A stretch of DNA of 18,505 bases, from positions 8,594 to 27,098 of the forward strand of contig JAGTWP010000014.1 of the NCBI GenBank assembly GCA_018260755.1. Direction: 5' to 3'. Numbering within the stretch: the first letter of the stretch is position 1; the number at the start of each line of letters is the position of its first letter. The stretch comes from Candidatus Altarchaeum sp. (GTDB lineage Archaea > Altiarchaeota > Altiarchaeia > Altiarchaeales > Altiarchaeaceae). The translations under genes were made by a program, and so were the position numbers. The notes under the pieces are model-generated. The model saw nothing but the letters and a program-made list of their open reading frames with translations, had not been told where the DNA came from and did no database searches. Positions 6,191 through 16,139 of the stretch are shown here, in pieces.

Positions 6191-9100
6191 ATGTTACGGA
6201 TGACTGATTTTCTTGATAAAGATGCAATAATGAAGTACCAGATTGATTCTTATAACTGGTTAATATCAGAAGGGCTTCAACAGGTAATTGACGAAAGAAA
6301 AATTTTACCTGTGAATATTGAAGGATATAATATAACCCTGAAAAAAATCAAAGTAGTCCCTTTGAACGAAGAAACAGACGGGGGATTAAAAGACAGACAT
6401 GTATCAGAGTATAGAATTAAAAACCTAACATATCACGCAAGGATGATCTTAACAGTTGAAGAAACATATAAAAAGAAAGACAAAGAAGGTAACGAAAAAG
6501 ATGAAAGTCATATAGTAGATCTGTTTATAGGTCATATCCCTATTATGTTAAAAACAAATATATGTTTGTTAAACGGATTGTCTGATAAAGAATTAATCGC
6601 AAACGGAGAGGACATGGAAGATCCGGGCGGATATTTTATTGTAAATGGAACCGAAAGAGTGCTTATCGGAGTTGAAGATGTGGCACCAAATAAAATAATA
6701 GTTACTTTTGAAGATAATTTGGGAAAGAATACGGCGATGGCAAAGGTTTCGTCAATAAGACATGGTTTTAGATCAAGAACGACTGTGGAAAAAACAGAAA
6801 GTACTCCGTCTATTAATGTTTCATTTCCGGGTGCAACAAATGTACCATTCGGATTTTTATGCAAGTCGCTGGGTCTGACAAATAGTGAAATTATGGAGTT
6901 GTTTGACGAAGATACCCGTGCAGAAATAGAACCAACCTTAACAGAAGAGTCATCCGATGAGGCATTTAAAAAATTATGCAAGAAGATTAGTTTCGGACAT
7001 GCCGAAGAATATCAGGAATTGCGAACAGAACAGACAATAGACAATTATCTGTTGCCACACATAGGAAACAGTAAGAATGAAAGAAAGGCGAAAGCAAGAT
7101 TTTTAGCGATTATGGCAAAGAAAGCAATAAAATTATTGCAGGGAAAAAGGAATGAGGACGACAAGGATCATTATCAGAACAAAAGGGTTCGGCTTGCAGG
7201 TGATTTGCTTCAGGAATTGTTTAGGGTGAGTTTTAGTATGCTTCTTAAGGATATAAAATACCAGCTTGAAAAACAGCATACAAGAAAGAGAGATATAACC
7301 GTAAGCAATGCTGTTCGTAGCAGGACAATGGATGAACGAATAGAATTCGCATTAGCAACAGGTAATTGGACCGGAGGAAGATCCGGAATAAGTCAGGTTC
7401 TTGACAGAACAACATTTCTTTCTTCAATTTCACACAGAAGAAGAATATCTCTTTTACTGGAAAAAACACGACCTCATTTTGAAGCAAGAGATGTTCATGC
7501 CACACAATGGGGGAGGGTTTCCGCTAACGAAACACCAGAAGGAAAAAACTGTGGATTAGTTAAAAATTTAACTGTCGGAGCGATTATAAGCAAAGAAAGG
7601 GACGATTCTTATGTAAAAGAAAAATTAGAAAAAATATGTTCTCAAAGCGAATATGGTACTGATGTATATGTTAATGGGGTACTTATCGGAAGCTATCCTG
7701 ATCCGAAAAAACTTGTTGAGGACTTAAGAGAGGAAAGAAGAAACGGAAAGATTGACTATGATGTATCTATTGCTTATGAAGAAAGAAATAATGAAGTCCA
7801 GGTTTATTCCGGTGCCGGAAGAATTCTGAGGCCATTAATGGTAGTAAAAAATTTAAATAAAAAAGGAGAAGGTCTGATTGAAGATGTAAAGAACAAGAAT
7901 GTAAAGTTTAATGTTTTAGTGAATAAAGGTATTGTTGAATATGTTGATGCCGCCGAGGAAGAAGAAGCGTACATTGCAATTACCCATGACAAGATAACAA
8001 ACGAACATACTCATGTAGAGATTACTCCTTCTATATTAACAAGTATTGCCGAGGGGTATATTCCATTCGCAAATTATAATTCCGCACCAAGAGTAGAAAT
8101 GGCATCGGCAATGGCAAAACAGGCGGTAGGAATCCCGACAACATCTTTTCCATCCCGTCTTGATAGTTTAATGCATGTTATGAATTATCCTCAAAGGCCG
8201 ATAGTAAGAACAGATGTTTCGAAAATATTTCATTTTGATAAAATGCCAGCGGGACAAAATTTTGTCGTAGCTCTTTTATCTTATGAGGGATATAATATGG
8301 AAGATGCGGTAGTAATTAATCAAAGTTCTATCGAAAGAGGATTAGCCAGATCAACTTTTTACAGAACTTATACGGCAGAAGAAGTTCATTATCACGGTGC
8401 TCAGCAGGATAGATTTGAGATTCCAAAGGAAGATGTTGAAGGCCACCTGCCAGCAGACGCGTATAAAAATTTAAGTAATGACGGAATAATACTTCCCGAG
8501 ACAGAATTCAACAGTGAAGAAGTACTCATAGGAAAAACCGCCCCTCCCAGATTTTTGGAGGAAATAAGTATGTTTGGAAGAATTGCCGAGAGGAGAAGAG
8601 ATGCCTCGGTAACTGCAAATGAAACGGAAAGCGGGTGGATTGATGGTGTTGTTCTCACGGAAACAGATGAAGGAAACACCATGGTAAAAATTAAAACAAG
8701 AAGTCCGAGAATACCTGAAATTGGAGATAAATTTGCCTCAAGATACGGACAAAAAGGAGTTATCGGAATGACAGTAAGACATGAAGATATGCCATTTACC
8801 AATGAAGGAATTGTTCCCGACCTTATTATGAATCCTCATGCCATACCTTCAAGAACAACTGTCGGGCATCTTATTGAAATGCTCGGAGGCACAGTAGGAT
8901 GCTTATCTGGAAGATTTGTTGACGGGACAGCGTTTGAAAATGAGAAAGAGGTGGATTTAAGGAAGGTCCTTGAAAAATTTGGATTTAAGAACAACGGAAA
9001 GCAAATTTTATATGCTGGAAAGACAGGTGAAAAAATAGAGGCAGAAATTTTTATCGGTGTTATTTATTATCAGCGGCTTCATCACATGGTTGCAAATAAA

Positions 9101-9457
9101 ATTCACACCCGGGCAAAAGGACCTGTTCAGATGCTTACAAGACAACCGACAGAAGGTAGAACAAAGCACGGTGGTTTAAGATTTGGAGAGATGGAGAGAG
9201 ATTGTTTGATTGGACACGGTGCATCTGCGGTATTAAAAGACAGATTGCTTGACGAATCGGATAAGGTTAAAATACCTATTTGTTCAAAATGTGGTGTGAT
9301 GGCAGTTCATGATTATGAAAGAAATAAATTTACTTGTCCTGTTTGCGGGGACTCTAAGGTTTATGAGATAAAAATTGCCTACGCATTTAAACTTTTAATT
9401 TCAGAGCTATTAGGTATGGGAATAATTACAAAATTTAAATTGAAAGATAAAATTTAA
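6191..9457 (+). CDS. rpoB: RNA polymerase subunit B (Rpo2), unsplit
   Basis: This is the second-largest catalytic subunit and forms one side of the active-centre cleft. The product is a continuous 1088 residues; most methanogens, haloarchaea and Archaeoglobus have separate B' and B'' genes. The N-terminal protrusion (YNWLISEGLQQVIDERK) and fork region (GNWTGGRSGISQVLDRTTFLS, about 394-414) are intact. So are the NETPEGKNCGLVKNL block, SYEGYNMEDAVVINQSSIERG (about 696-716), GDKFASRYGQKGVIG, and the GGLRFGEMERDCLIGHGAS hybrid-binding region. A C-terminal zinc site has C1031, C1034, C1049 and C1052. It is slightly short beside other unsplit B subunits (about 1115-1200). rpoA1 follows after 50 bp. 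No Shine-Dalgarno is present. Confidence 0.98.
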   Translation: MLRMTDFLDKDAIMKYQIDSYNWLISEGLQQVIDERKILPVNIEGYNITLKKIKVVPLNEETDGGLKDRHVSEYRIKNLTYHARMILTVEETYKKKDKEGNEKDESHIVDLFIGHIPIMLKTNICLLNGLSDKELIANGEDMEDPGGYFIVNGTERVLIGVEDVAPNKIIVTFEDNLGKNTAMAKVSSIRHGFRSRTTVEKTESTPSINVSFPGATNVPFGFLCKSLGLTNSEIMELFDEDTRAEIEPTLTEESSDEAFKKLCKKISFGHAEEYQELRTEQTIDNYLLPHIGNSKNERKAKARFLAIMAKKAIKLLQGKRNEDDKDHYQNKRVRLAGDLLQELFRVSFSMLLKDIKYQLEKQHTRKRDITVSNAVRSRTMDERIEFALATGNWTGGRSGISQVLDRTTFLSSISHRRRISLLLEKTRPHFEARDVHATQWGRVSANETPEGKNCGLVKNLTVGAIISKERDDSYVKEKLEKICSQSEYGTDVYVNGVLIGSYPDPKKLVEDLREERRNGKIDYDVSIAYEERNNEVQVYSGAGRILRPLMVVKNLNKKGEGLIEDVKNKNVKFNVLVNKGIVEYVDAAEEEEAYIAITHDKITNEHTHVEITPSILTSIAEGYIPFANYNSAPRVEMASAMAKQAVGIPTTSFPSRLDSLMHVMNYPQRPIVRTDVSKIFHFDKMPAGQNFVVALLSYEGYNMEDAVVINQSSIERGLARSTFYRTYTAEEVHYHGAQQDRFEIPKEDVEGHLPADAYKNLSNDGIILPETEFNSEEVLIGKTAPPRFLEEISMFGRIAERRRDASVTANETESGWIDGVVLTETDEGNTMVKIKTRSPRIPEIGDKFASRYGQKGVIGMTVRHEDMPFTNEGIVPDLIMNPHAIPSRTTVGHLIEMLGGTVGCLSGRFVDGTAFENEKEVDLRKVLEKFGFKNNGKQILYAGKTGEKIEAEIFIGVIYYQRLHHMVANKIHTRAKGPVQMLTRQPTEGRTKHGGLRFGEMERDCLIGHGASAVLKDRLLDESDKVKIPICSKCGVMAVHDYERNKFTCPVCGDSKVYEIKIAYAFKLLISELLGMGIITKFKLKDKI

Positions 9458-9507
9458 CAACAGTATTGAAATATAATAAAATTTAATTAAATTTAATAAC
9501 AAATAAA

Positions 9508-12027
9508 ATGTCTCTCCAAAAAAAGATTGAGTCAATACAATTTGAATTAGCATCGGAAAATCTCATAAGAAAATTATCTGTTGCGGAAATAAAAGACCCG
9601 ACAACTTATGCTGATGACGGATACCCTATGCCGGGTGGCCTGATGGATCCTCGTATGGGGGTTATTGATCCGGGAATAAAATGCAAGATCTGCGGTGGCA
9701 GGATGAATGATTGCCTTGGGCATATAGGACATATTGAACTTATCAGACCTGTTGTTCATGTTGGTTATGCAAAAGAAATATATAGAATTTTAGAGATGAC
9801 TTGCAGAAAATGCGGAGAATTAAAATTTACAGATGACGAAAGGAAAAAATTTAATGAAGCACTTAACAGAGGTGATGAAGAGGAATGTACAAAAATAGAA
9901 AAAGAGGTAAGAAAGAGGGATGACGAATCATGTCCGCACTGCGGGGCAGAACCGATGAAAATAAAATTTGTAAAACCCTATTCTTATTATCAGGTAATGG
10001 GAAAAGATGAGGAATATTCTATATTGATAACTGATATTGAAGAGTGGCTTAAGAAGATCAAAGATGATGACCTTAAATATTTAAGGATATCAGTTAGGCC
10101 TGAAAACATGATTTTAAGGGTTCTTCCGGTTCTTCCGATAATTTCAAGACCTTCAATAACATTAGAGTCCTCTACAAGAAGTGAAGATGATTTGACACAT
10201 AAATTAGTGGACATATTAAGAATAAATGAAAGAATAAAAGCAACAATTGATTCCGGGGCACCGCAAATTATAATTGAGGACTTATGGAGTTTATTACAAT
10301 ACCATGTGGCAACATATTTTGATAATGAATTAGGAGGAGTACCGCCTGCAAGACACAGAAGCGGAAGACCTTTAAAAACAATCTGCCAGCGATTAAAAGG
10401 AAAGGAAGGAAGATTCAGGAATAATCTTTCGGGGAAGAGAGTAAATTTTTCGGCAAGAACAGTAATAAGTCCTGACCCGAACATAGATATTAATGAACTA
10501 GGTGTTCCAAAACTTATTGCAAAGGATATGTCTGTTCCGGAAAGAGTAACAGAGTACAATATTGAACGATTAAGAAAAAATATATTAAACGGAAGTAATT
10601 ATCCTGGCGCATCCAGAATTGTTACGAAAGATGGAAAAAGCAAGAGAATCCTTGATAATAATAAAGAAGAAATAGCAGAAACATTAAGTACAGGCGATAT
10701 TGTGGAGAGACATCTGACGGATGGAGATATTGTAATATTTAACAGGCAACCCTCACTTCATATAATCTCTATGATGTGCCACAAAGTAAGGGTTATGGAC
10801 GGAAAAACATTTAGGATAAATATCGCTGTTTGTGCCCCCTACAATGCTGATTTTGACGGAGACGAAATGAATCTTCATGTAGCCCAAAGTGAAGAAGCAA
10901 TAGCAGAAGAGGAAATTTTAATGGGTATCAATCAGCATATTATTTCTCCGAGATACGGGGGTCCTGTTATAGGCGGAAGACACGACCATGTTTCGGGAAT
11001 GTATCTTTTAACTAACAAAGAAAAAATTTCAAGAGAAATAGCACTACAAATAACAGGAGGAATATTGGAACTTCCTGAAGAAAAAACGGAATTTACCGGA
11101 AAGGACATATTTTCGTTATTGTTACCTAAAGATTTAAATGCTACTTATGTGAATAAATTTAAAGAAAATGTGATAATAGAGAACGGAAAATTAAAGGAAG
11201 GCAATATTGATACAGAAGGTATGGCAGGAGAATTAGTGCAGGAAATATACAATAACTATGGCGCGGATGCGGCAGCTGATTTTATAAACAAATCAACAAA
11301 GGTAGCAATCAGAGCAATCGCTATAAACGGATTTACTTTAGGTATTGATGCCACAGATATAACCGATGATGCAAAAGTAAAAATAAATAACCGGCTGGAT
11401 GGTGCAGAAAAAAGAATTACCAAATACATATCCCAAAAGGAGAAGGGCGAGCTAAAACCGATAGTCGGAAAATCATTGGAAGACACCCTGGAAGATTATA
11501 TTATGATAGAACTAGGTAAAGCAAGAAATGAATGCGGGGAAGTGGCAGCATCGGCACTTGTTGATAAGGTTCCGATAATCATGGCAAAGACGGGTGCAAG
11601 AGGTAGTATGCTTAATGTCACACAAATGTCGGCAACAGTCGGACAACAAGCCGTAAGAGGAAAAAGAATAAAAAGAGGGTATATAAACAGGACATTATCT
11701 GCATTTAAACGAAATGACTTTTCACCTTCGGCATGCGGTTTCGTCAGGTCGTCATTTAAAGACGGACTAAGTCCTACGGAGTATTTTTTTCATGCAATGG
11801 GAGGGAGAGAAACATTAGTTGATACGGCTATCAGAACAGGAAGAAGCGGATATCTACAAAGACGACTTATAAACTCTTTACTTGACCTTAAAGTTGATGA
11901 AAACAGGGCTGTGCGAGACAGTGGTGGAAATATTATTCAGTTTTTGTATGGCGAAGACGGGATAGATCCTTCACGAAAAACATTAGTGTATAAAAAACAG
12001 GAAGAAAAATTTGAATGGTTTTCATAA
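9508..12027 (+). CDS. rpoA1: RNA polymerase subunit A' (Rpo1N)
   Basis: This is the N-terminal part of the largest subunit, carrying the catalytic magnesium site. The active-site motif NADFDGDEMN gives Asp448, Asp450 and Asp452. The clamp-core zinc site uses C59, C62, C69 and H72/H75, and a second zinc site uses C99, C102, C142 and C145. The DNA-binding/lid region (RFRNNLSGKRVNFSARTVISPDP) and the bridge helix (HAMGGRETLVDTAIRTGRSGYLQ, about 762-785) are present. At 839 residues it is a little shorter than the usual 870-890. It ends at GEDGIDPSRKT plus a short tail, the standard A'/A'' boundary. rpoA2 begins 52 bp downstream. A TATA-like AAATTTAA lies about 26 bp before the ATG. Confidence 0.98.
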   Translation: MSLQKKIESIQFELASENLIRKLSVAEIKDPTTYADDGYPMPGGLMDPRMGVIDPGIKCKICGGRMNDCLGHIGHIELIRPVVHVGYAKEIYRILEMTCRKCGELKFTDDERKKFNEALNRGDEEECTKIEKEVRKRDDESCPHCGAEPMKIKFVKPYSYYQVMGKDEEYSILITDIEEWLKKIKDDDLKYLRISVRPENMILRVLPVLPIISRPSITLESSTRSEDDLTHKLVDILRINERIKATIDSGAPQIIIEDLWSLLQYHVATYFDNELGGVPPARHRSGRPLKTICQRLKGKEGRFRNNLSGKRVNFSARTVISPDPNIDINELGVPKLIAKDMSVPERVTEYNIERLRKNILNGSNYPGASRIVTKDGKSKRILDNNKEEIAETLSTGDIVERHLTDGDIVIFNRQPSLHIISMMCHKVRVMDGKTFRINIAVCAPYNADFDGDEMNLHVAQSEEAIAEEEILMGINQHIISPRYGGPVIGGRHDHVSGMYLLTNKEKISREIALQITGGILELPEEKTEFTGKDIFSLLLPKDLNATYVNKFKENVIIENGKLKEGNIDTEGMAGELVQEIYNNYGADAAADFINKSTKVAIRAIAINGFTLGIDATDITDDAKVKINNRLDGAEKRITKYISQKEKGELKPIVGKSLEDTLEDYIMIELGKARNECGEVAASALVDKVPIIMAKTGARGSMLNVTQMSATVGQQAVRGKRIKRGYINRTLSAFKRNDFSPSACGFVRSSFKDGLSPTEYFFHAMGGRETLVDTAIRTGRSGYLQRRLINSLLDLKVDENRAVRDSGGNIIQFLYGEDGIDPSRKTLVYKKQEEKFEWFS

Positions 12028-12070
12028 AAATTTAAAATTTATAAATTTTATAACATAAATTTAAGAATAA

Positions 12071-13240
<1,170 letters not shown>

Positions 13241-13330
13241 AATTTTATATTTACTTTAAAATTTTATATTTATTTACTTTAAATTTAATTTATTTATAAG
13301 TAATTTAATTTATTTACTTCCTAATTGATA

Positions 13331-13385
13331 GATAATAAACATCATAATTAACAGATAATAAACATCATAATTAACAGATAATAAA
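13331..13385. repeat. 23-bp tandem repeat upstream of rpl30e
   Basis: Copies at 13331-13353 and 13354-13376 (GATAATAAACATCATAATTA plus ACA) are followed by a partial copy to 13385. The array ends about 17 bp before the rpl30e ATG, so GATAATAAA in the last copy may act as its TATA box. The word AAACATCATAAT also occurs at about 16388. Confidence 0.75.
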
Positions 13386-13402
13386 ATATCGACTATTTGG
13401 AA

Positions 13403-13693
13403 ATGGACTTGAAAACAGCGTTAAGTGTTTGTGTTAAAACAGGAAAGACGTATTTGGGGATAAAAGAAACAATGCGTGCATTGTTAATAGGCAATCCAAA
13501 GAAAATAATTATAAGCAAGGACTGTAAAGATAAGGACAGGATAGAATATTACTGCAAGCTTTCCGGTACGGACTATGCAACGGTTAATTTAAGTAGTTTG
13601 ACCTTAGGAGAATATTGTGGAAAGCCGTTTCCTATTTCTTCCTTAACAATAATTAATCCGGGTGACTCAAATATATCAGATATAAAAGAATAA
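13403..13693 (+). CDS. rpl30e: Large-subunit ribosomal protein L30e
   Basis: This 96-residue 50S protein belongs to the L7Ae/L30e/S12e-like fold that binds kink-turn RNA. MDLKTALSVCVKTGKTYLGIKE is the family N-terminus, and ALLIGNPKKIIISKDCKDKDR and YYCKLSGTDYATVNLSSLTLGEYCGKPF follow the L30e pattern. A TTG two codons earlier (13397) is in frame, but the ATG at 13403 gives the family's usual start (Met-Asp) and a better distance from the TATA-like GATAATAAAA. It sits in its normal archaeal place between rpoA2 and nusA; nusA starts 18 bp downstream, so these two are probably one transcript. Confidence 0.92.
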   Translation: MDLKTALSVCVKTGKTYLGIKETMRALLIGNPKKIIISKDCKDKDRIEYYCKLSGTDYATVNLSSLTLGEYCGKPFPISSLTIINPGDSNISDIKE

Positions 13694-13711
13694 AAGTAAA
13701 AGAATAAAAGA

Positions 13712-14305
13712 GTGGGTACCATAAAGTGGGGCGCGGACGAAATAAAGAATATGACTTTGTTTGAAATACTTACAGGTGTGTCCGCAATGGATTGTGTAAG
13801 CGTTGGTGATGCGACAGGGTTTTTGGTTGAAGAAAATGACATGGGAATGGCAATTGGCAAGAATGGTGAGACTATCGATAAAGTTAGGGATAAATTGGGA
13901 AAGCAGGTATTTTTAATGCAGCATTCTCAGGATATGCAAAAATTTATAATATATGCATTACATCCTGCTTATGTCAAGAGTGTCCGAATTTCAGATACAA
14001 GAAAAGGAAAAATTGCCTCCGCAGATATATCCAAAGAGGACTATAGAAAAGCAGTAGGTGAAGGTAATAAAAAGCTCGCAATAGCAAAGTTGTTTGCCCA
14101 TAGGATGTTTGATATTGAGGATATTATTATAAAAGCGGATATGTCCGAGATGCCTCATCAACATAGAAATGTTTCATTTCGCCAAAATAATTTTAAAAGA
14201 GATGACAGTTCCGGAAAAGAAAGATCGGAACGACCGTTTGACAGTAGAGACAGAAGAGGTAAAGGAGATAGAAGTAGAGAAAGAGATAGGAAATTTAACA
14301 GATAA
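13712..14305 (+). CDS. nusA: NusA-like transcription elongation/termination factor with basic RD-rich tail
   Basis: Archaeal NusA consists of two KH domains only and is thought to bind nascent RNA at the polymerase. The start is GTG. Residues 8-90 form the first KH domain with the GxxG loop G49-K-N-G52. Residues about 90-145 form the second, where the usual GKGG loop reads G116-E-G-N119, so it is degenerate. Normal archaeal NusA is about 140-145 residues. Here residues 151-197 add a strongly charged tail rich in Arg, Asp and Ser (RDRRGKGDRSRERDRKFNR), likely a disordered RNA-binding extension. Gene order L30e-NusA is conserved in archaea. The rpsL/rpsG genes that often follow are missing. Confidence 0.93.
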   Translation: MGTIKWGADEIKNMTLFEILTGVSAMDCVSVGDATGFLVEENDMGMAIGKNGETIDKVRDKLGKQVFLMQHSQDMQKFIIYALHPAYVKSVRISDTRKGKIASADISKEDYRKAVGEGNKKLAIAKLFAHRMFDIEDIIIKADMSEMPHQHRNVSFRQNNFKRDDSSGKERSERPFDSRDRRGKGDRSRERDRKFNR

Positions 14306-14380
14306 ATAAGTTTGCTCCATCTGGCTCTTTAAAATTTATAAAATTTCAAAAAACATAAATTTAACAAACAATAAATTTAC

Positions 14381-14400
14381 TGAAAACCTTTGGGTTTTCA
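14381..14400. repeat. Perfect 8-bp hairpin upstream of small ORF
   Basis: TGAAAACC (14381-14388), loop TTTG, GGTTTTCA (14393-14400). With its flanks (AC before, ATCTTTAAAA after) it resembles 18443-18468 (ACTGAAATCTTTTGATTTTC then AATCTT), so it looks like a second dispersed hairpin family. It could also act as a terminator-like structure after nusA. Confidence 0.5.
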
Positions 14401-14427
14401 ATCTTTAAAATTTTTTAATAACTTAAA

Positions 14428-14526
14428 ATGGATGAAGACTTTATATCTCTTACAGTTGGAGGTGTTATAAGTGTTGTTTGGGTAATACTTGTATTGTGGT
14501 TTTTAATGGTTGCATTTGGAATATAA
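14428..14526 (+). CDS. 32-residue single-pass membrane miniprotein
   Basis: The ORF reads MDEDFISLTVGGVISV and ends LWFLMVAFGI. A charged N-terminus (Asp2, Glu3, Asp4) leads into one hydrophobic helix of about 22 residues that runs to the C-terminus. This is the composition of a small membrane subunit, such as those of Sec, oligosaccharyltransferase or secondary transporter complexes. No family is recognised and its partner is unknown. The start is of the AAAATG type seen for other genes here. Positioned 122 bp after nusA on the same strand, it may be read from the same transcript. The clean hydrophobic pattern argues against chance, but the length makes this uncertain. Confidence 0.5.
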   Translation: MDEDFISLTVGGVISVVWVILVLWFLMVAFGI

Positions 14527-14834
14527 GAAGATAATATAATAAGAATGTAAGAATAGTAGTTGGAAGATAATAAATTTATTATATTATAGTATTTGTGGAT
14601 TAAATTTTAGTTTGTTTATGACAGCGAGTGAAGTTATTTAACAACGATTCCCTTGAGAATATAAATTTAGTTGCTGATTGATTTATTACTCACTAGCAGG
14701 ATAAAATTTTTGTTTCTTTAAATCATACTTGTACAACTTATATTTAAGTATTGACTTACATTTTTGAATGTGAAATATCTGTTATTTTTTGTTTCTGTGT
14801 CGGTTTAATTTTTCCGTCATGCTAATGGTTTATT
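14527..14834. other. Intergenic region without recognised feature
   Basis: About 308 bp of AT-rich DNA between the membrane miniprotein (+) and the MazG-type gene (-). No ORF of note, tRNA or complete C/D box pattern was found. As a convergent junction it probably holds transcription ends for both sides, with T-rich runs such as TTATTTTTTGTTTC near 14780-14793. Confidence 0.4.
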
Positions 14835-15131
14835 TTACTTAATATTGCATTCGCACGGATTTTTCCCACATTTCGGGCAGCCATTTCCATACTTGTCTAT
14901 TACACACTTTTCAACCTCAATCCCGTATAAATTTGCCTCCGAACACAACCATGCAAACACATCTGCAAATTCTGCCTCCATTGCTTTATTTTTCTTATCA
15001 CTCTTCCTGATTTCTTCCGCCAGTTCCCCGATTTCTTCTACCAGCCAGATAAATGTTTTTTCCTTTCCCCGCTTTGAATCATTTGCAAAATAAATTTCCT
15101 TTATATGCTTTTGGAATTCGGAAATTTCCAT
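14835..15131 (-). CDS. MazG-type nucleotide pyrophosphohydrolase with Cys-rich tail
   Basis: A 98-residue all-alpha NTP pyrophosphatase-family protein, likely hydrolysing a (perhaps non-canonical) nucleoside triphosphate to the monophosphate and pyrophosphate. The magnesium-binding pattern is present: WLVEEIGELAEEIR gives E32, E33 and E36, and EAEFADVFAWL gives E54 and D57. After the catalytic four-helix part, C85-P-K-C88 and C93-E-C95 form a small zinc-binding-like knuckle. Some archaeal members carry such a tail; the substrate is unknown. It lies 55 bp downstream of the agmatinase-family gene on the same strand and may be co-transcribed with it. No Shine-Dalgarno precedes the ATG. Confidence 0.85.
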   Translation of the reverse strand: MEISEFQKHIKEIYFANDSKRGKEKTFIWLVEEIGELAEEIRKSDKKNKAMEAEFADVFAWLCSEANLYGIEVEKCVIDKYGNGCPKCGKNPCECNIK

Positions 15132-15186
15132 TTAAAAATTTTAAAAATTTTCTGGATAAAATATAAAATTTATTCTGAAAAATTTA

Positions 15187-16029
15187 TTACGCAAAAGACA
15201 AAATACCTTCTCTGACAATCTTTGCCGCCATCATTGCCGTAATTCCGCTTGCATCAACCATCGGATTTACCTCAACAACATCAAAACCGATAATATCAAA
15301 TTTTTTCAGCGAATTTAAAATTTTAAACATGTCGGCAGATGATATTCCTCCCGGTTCCGGTGTTCCGGTACCAGGGGCATAAGCCGGGTCAAGCACATCT
15401 ATGTCAATTGTCACATAGACCTTTTTGTCTATATTTAATTCGTCCAGGACTTCTAAAATTTGTGCTGCGTCGTATTTATGAAGCGGAAAAAAATTTGTCT
15501 TTTCTGCAAATTTCAGTTCTTCTTCGTCCCCGGATCTTATTCCGAACTGATATACATTTTCAAAGCCAATATCCTGCCCGATCAGGTTCATAACACACGC
15601 ATGGGAAAATTTTTCAAAATCAAATTCTGTTCTTAAATCGACATGTGCATCAAACTGTATTACCGCAATATCTTTATAAATTTCTTTTAGTGCCTTTACA
15701 ATTCCATAACTTACGGTATGCTCTCCGCCAAGTCCGACTATGAATTTACCTGATTTTAATAATTCCATTGTTCGTTCGGAAATTTCAGAGATTGCGTTCT
15801 GCGGATTTGTATAAAAATCAGTATCTCCGGCATCAAAAATTTTAATGTTGTTGATGTTTCTTTCAAGTGCCATGCTGTAAAATTCCAGATTATACGAAGC
15901 GTCTCTTATTGCTCTTGGTCCGAATCGTGTTCCTGGTTTAAAACTTACTGTTGAATCAAACGGCATTCCCAATATATATACATCGGCATCTTCTTTTTCT
16001 GAATTGGCAAATAAAAATTTATCCCCCAT
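15187..16029 (-). CDS. speB: Agmatinase-family ureohydrolase
   Basis: This 280-residue binuclear manganese enzyme is predicted to hydrolyse a guanidino compound, most likely agmatine to putrescine and urea for polyamine synthesis. All metal-ligand motifs are present: GGEHTVSYG with H104, QFDAHVDLR with D127, H129 and D131, and TIDIDVLDPAYAPG with D209 and D211. The GTGTPEPGG segment and the C-terminal EVNPMVD are typical. Length is normal. In many archaea this gene sits beside eIF-5A, which is not found here. Substrate is not proven by sequence; arginase, formiminoglutamase and other ureohydrolases share the fold. A TATA-like AATTTTATCC lies about 26 bp upstream of the ATG on the reverse strand. 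Confidence 0.9.
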   Translation of the reverse strand: MGDKFLFANSEKEDADVYILGMPFDSTVSFKPGTRFGPRAIRDASYNLEFYSMALERNINNIKIFDAGDTDFYTNPQNAISEISERTMELLKSGKFIVGLGGEHTVSYGIVKALKEIYKDIAVIQFDAHVDLRTEFDFEKFSHACVMNLIGQDIGFENVYQFGIRSGDEEELKFAEKTNFFPLHKYDAAQILEVLDELNIDKKVYVTIDIDVLDPAYAPGTGTPEPGGISSADMFKILNSLKKFDIIGFDVVEVNPMVDASGITAMMAAKIVREGILSFA

Positions 16030-16139
16030 TTTGGTTAATTATATAAAATAGGATAAAATTATGCACACATTTAAAAATCTTTAAGACACATTTGTAAAAA
16101 TTTCATTCTCTAAATTTAATTATTCCTAAATTTAATTGT

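Noticed and set aside
13397-13402. TTG as the start of rpl30e
   Set aside because: It adds only Met-Glu before the family's normal start at the ATG 13403 and sits too close to the TATA-like sequence.
14620-14700. Possible C/D box sRNA around GCTGATTGATTTATTACTCA
   Set aside because: There is a CTGA but no RTGATGA box C in the right place and no closing stem.
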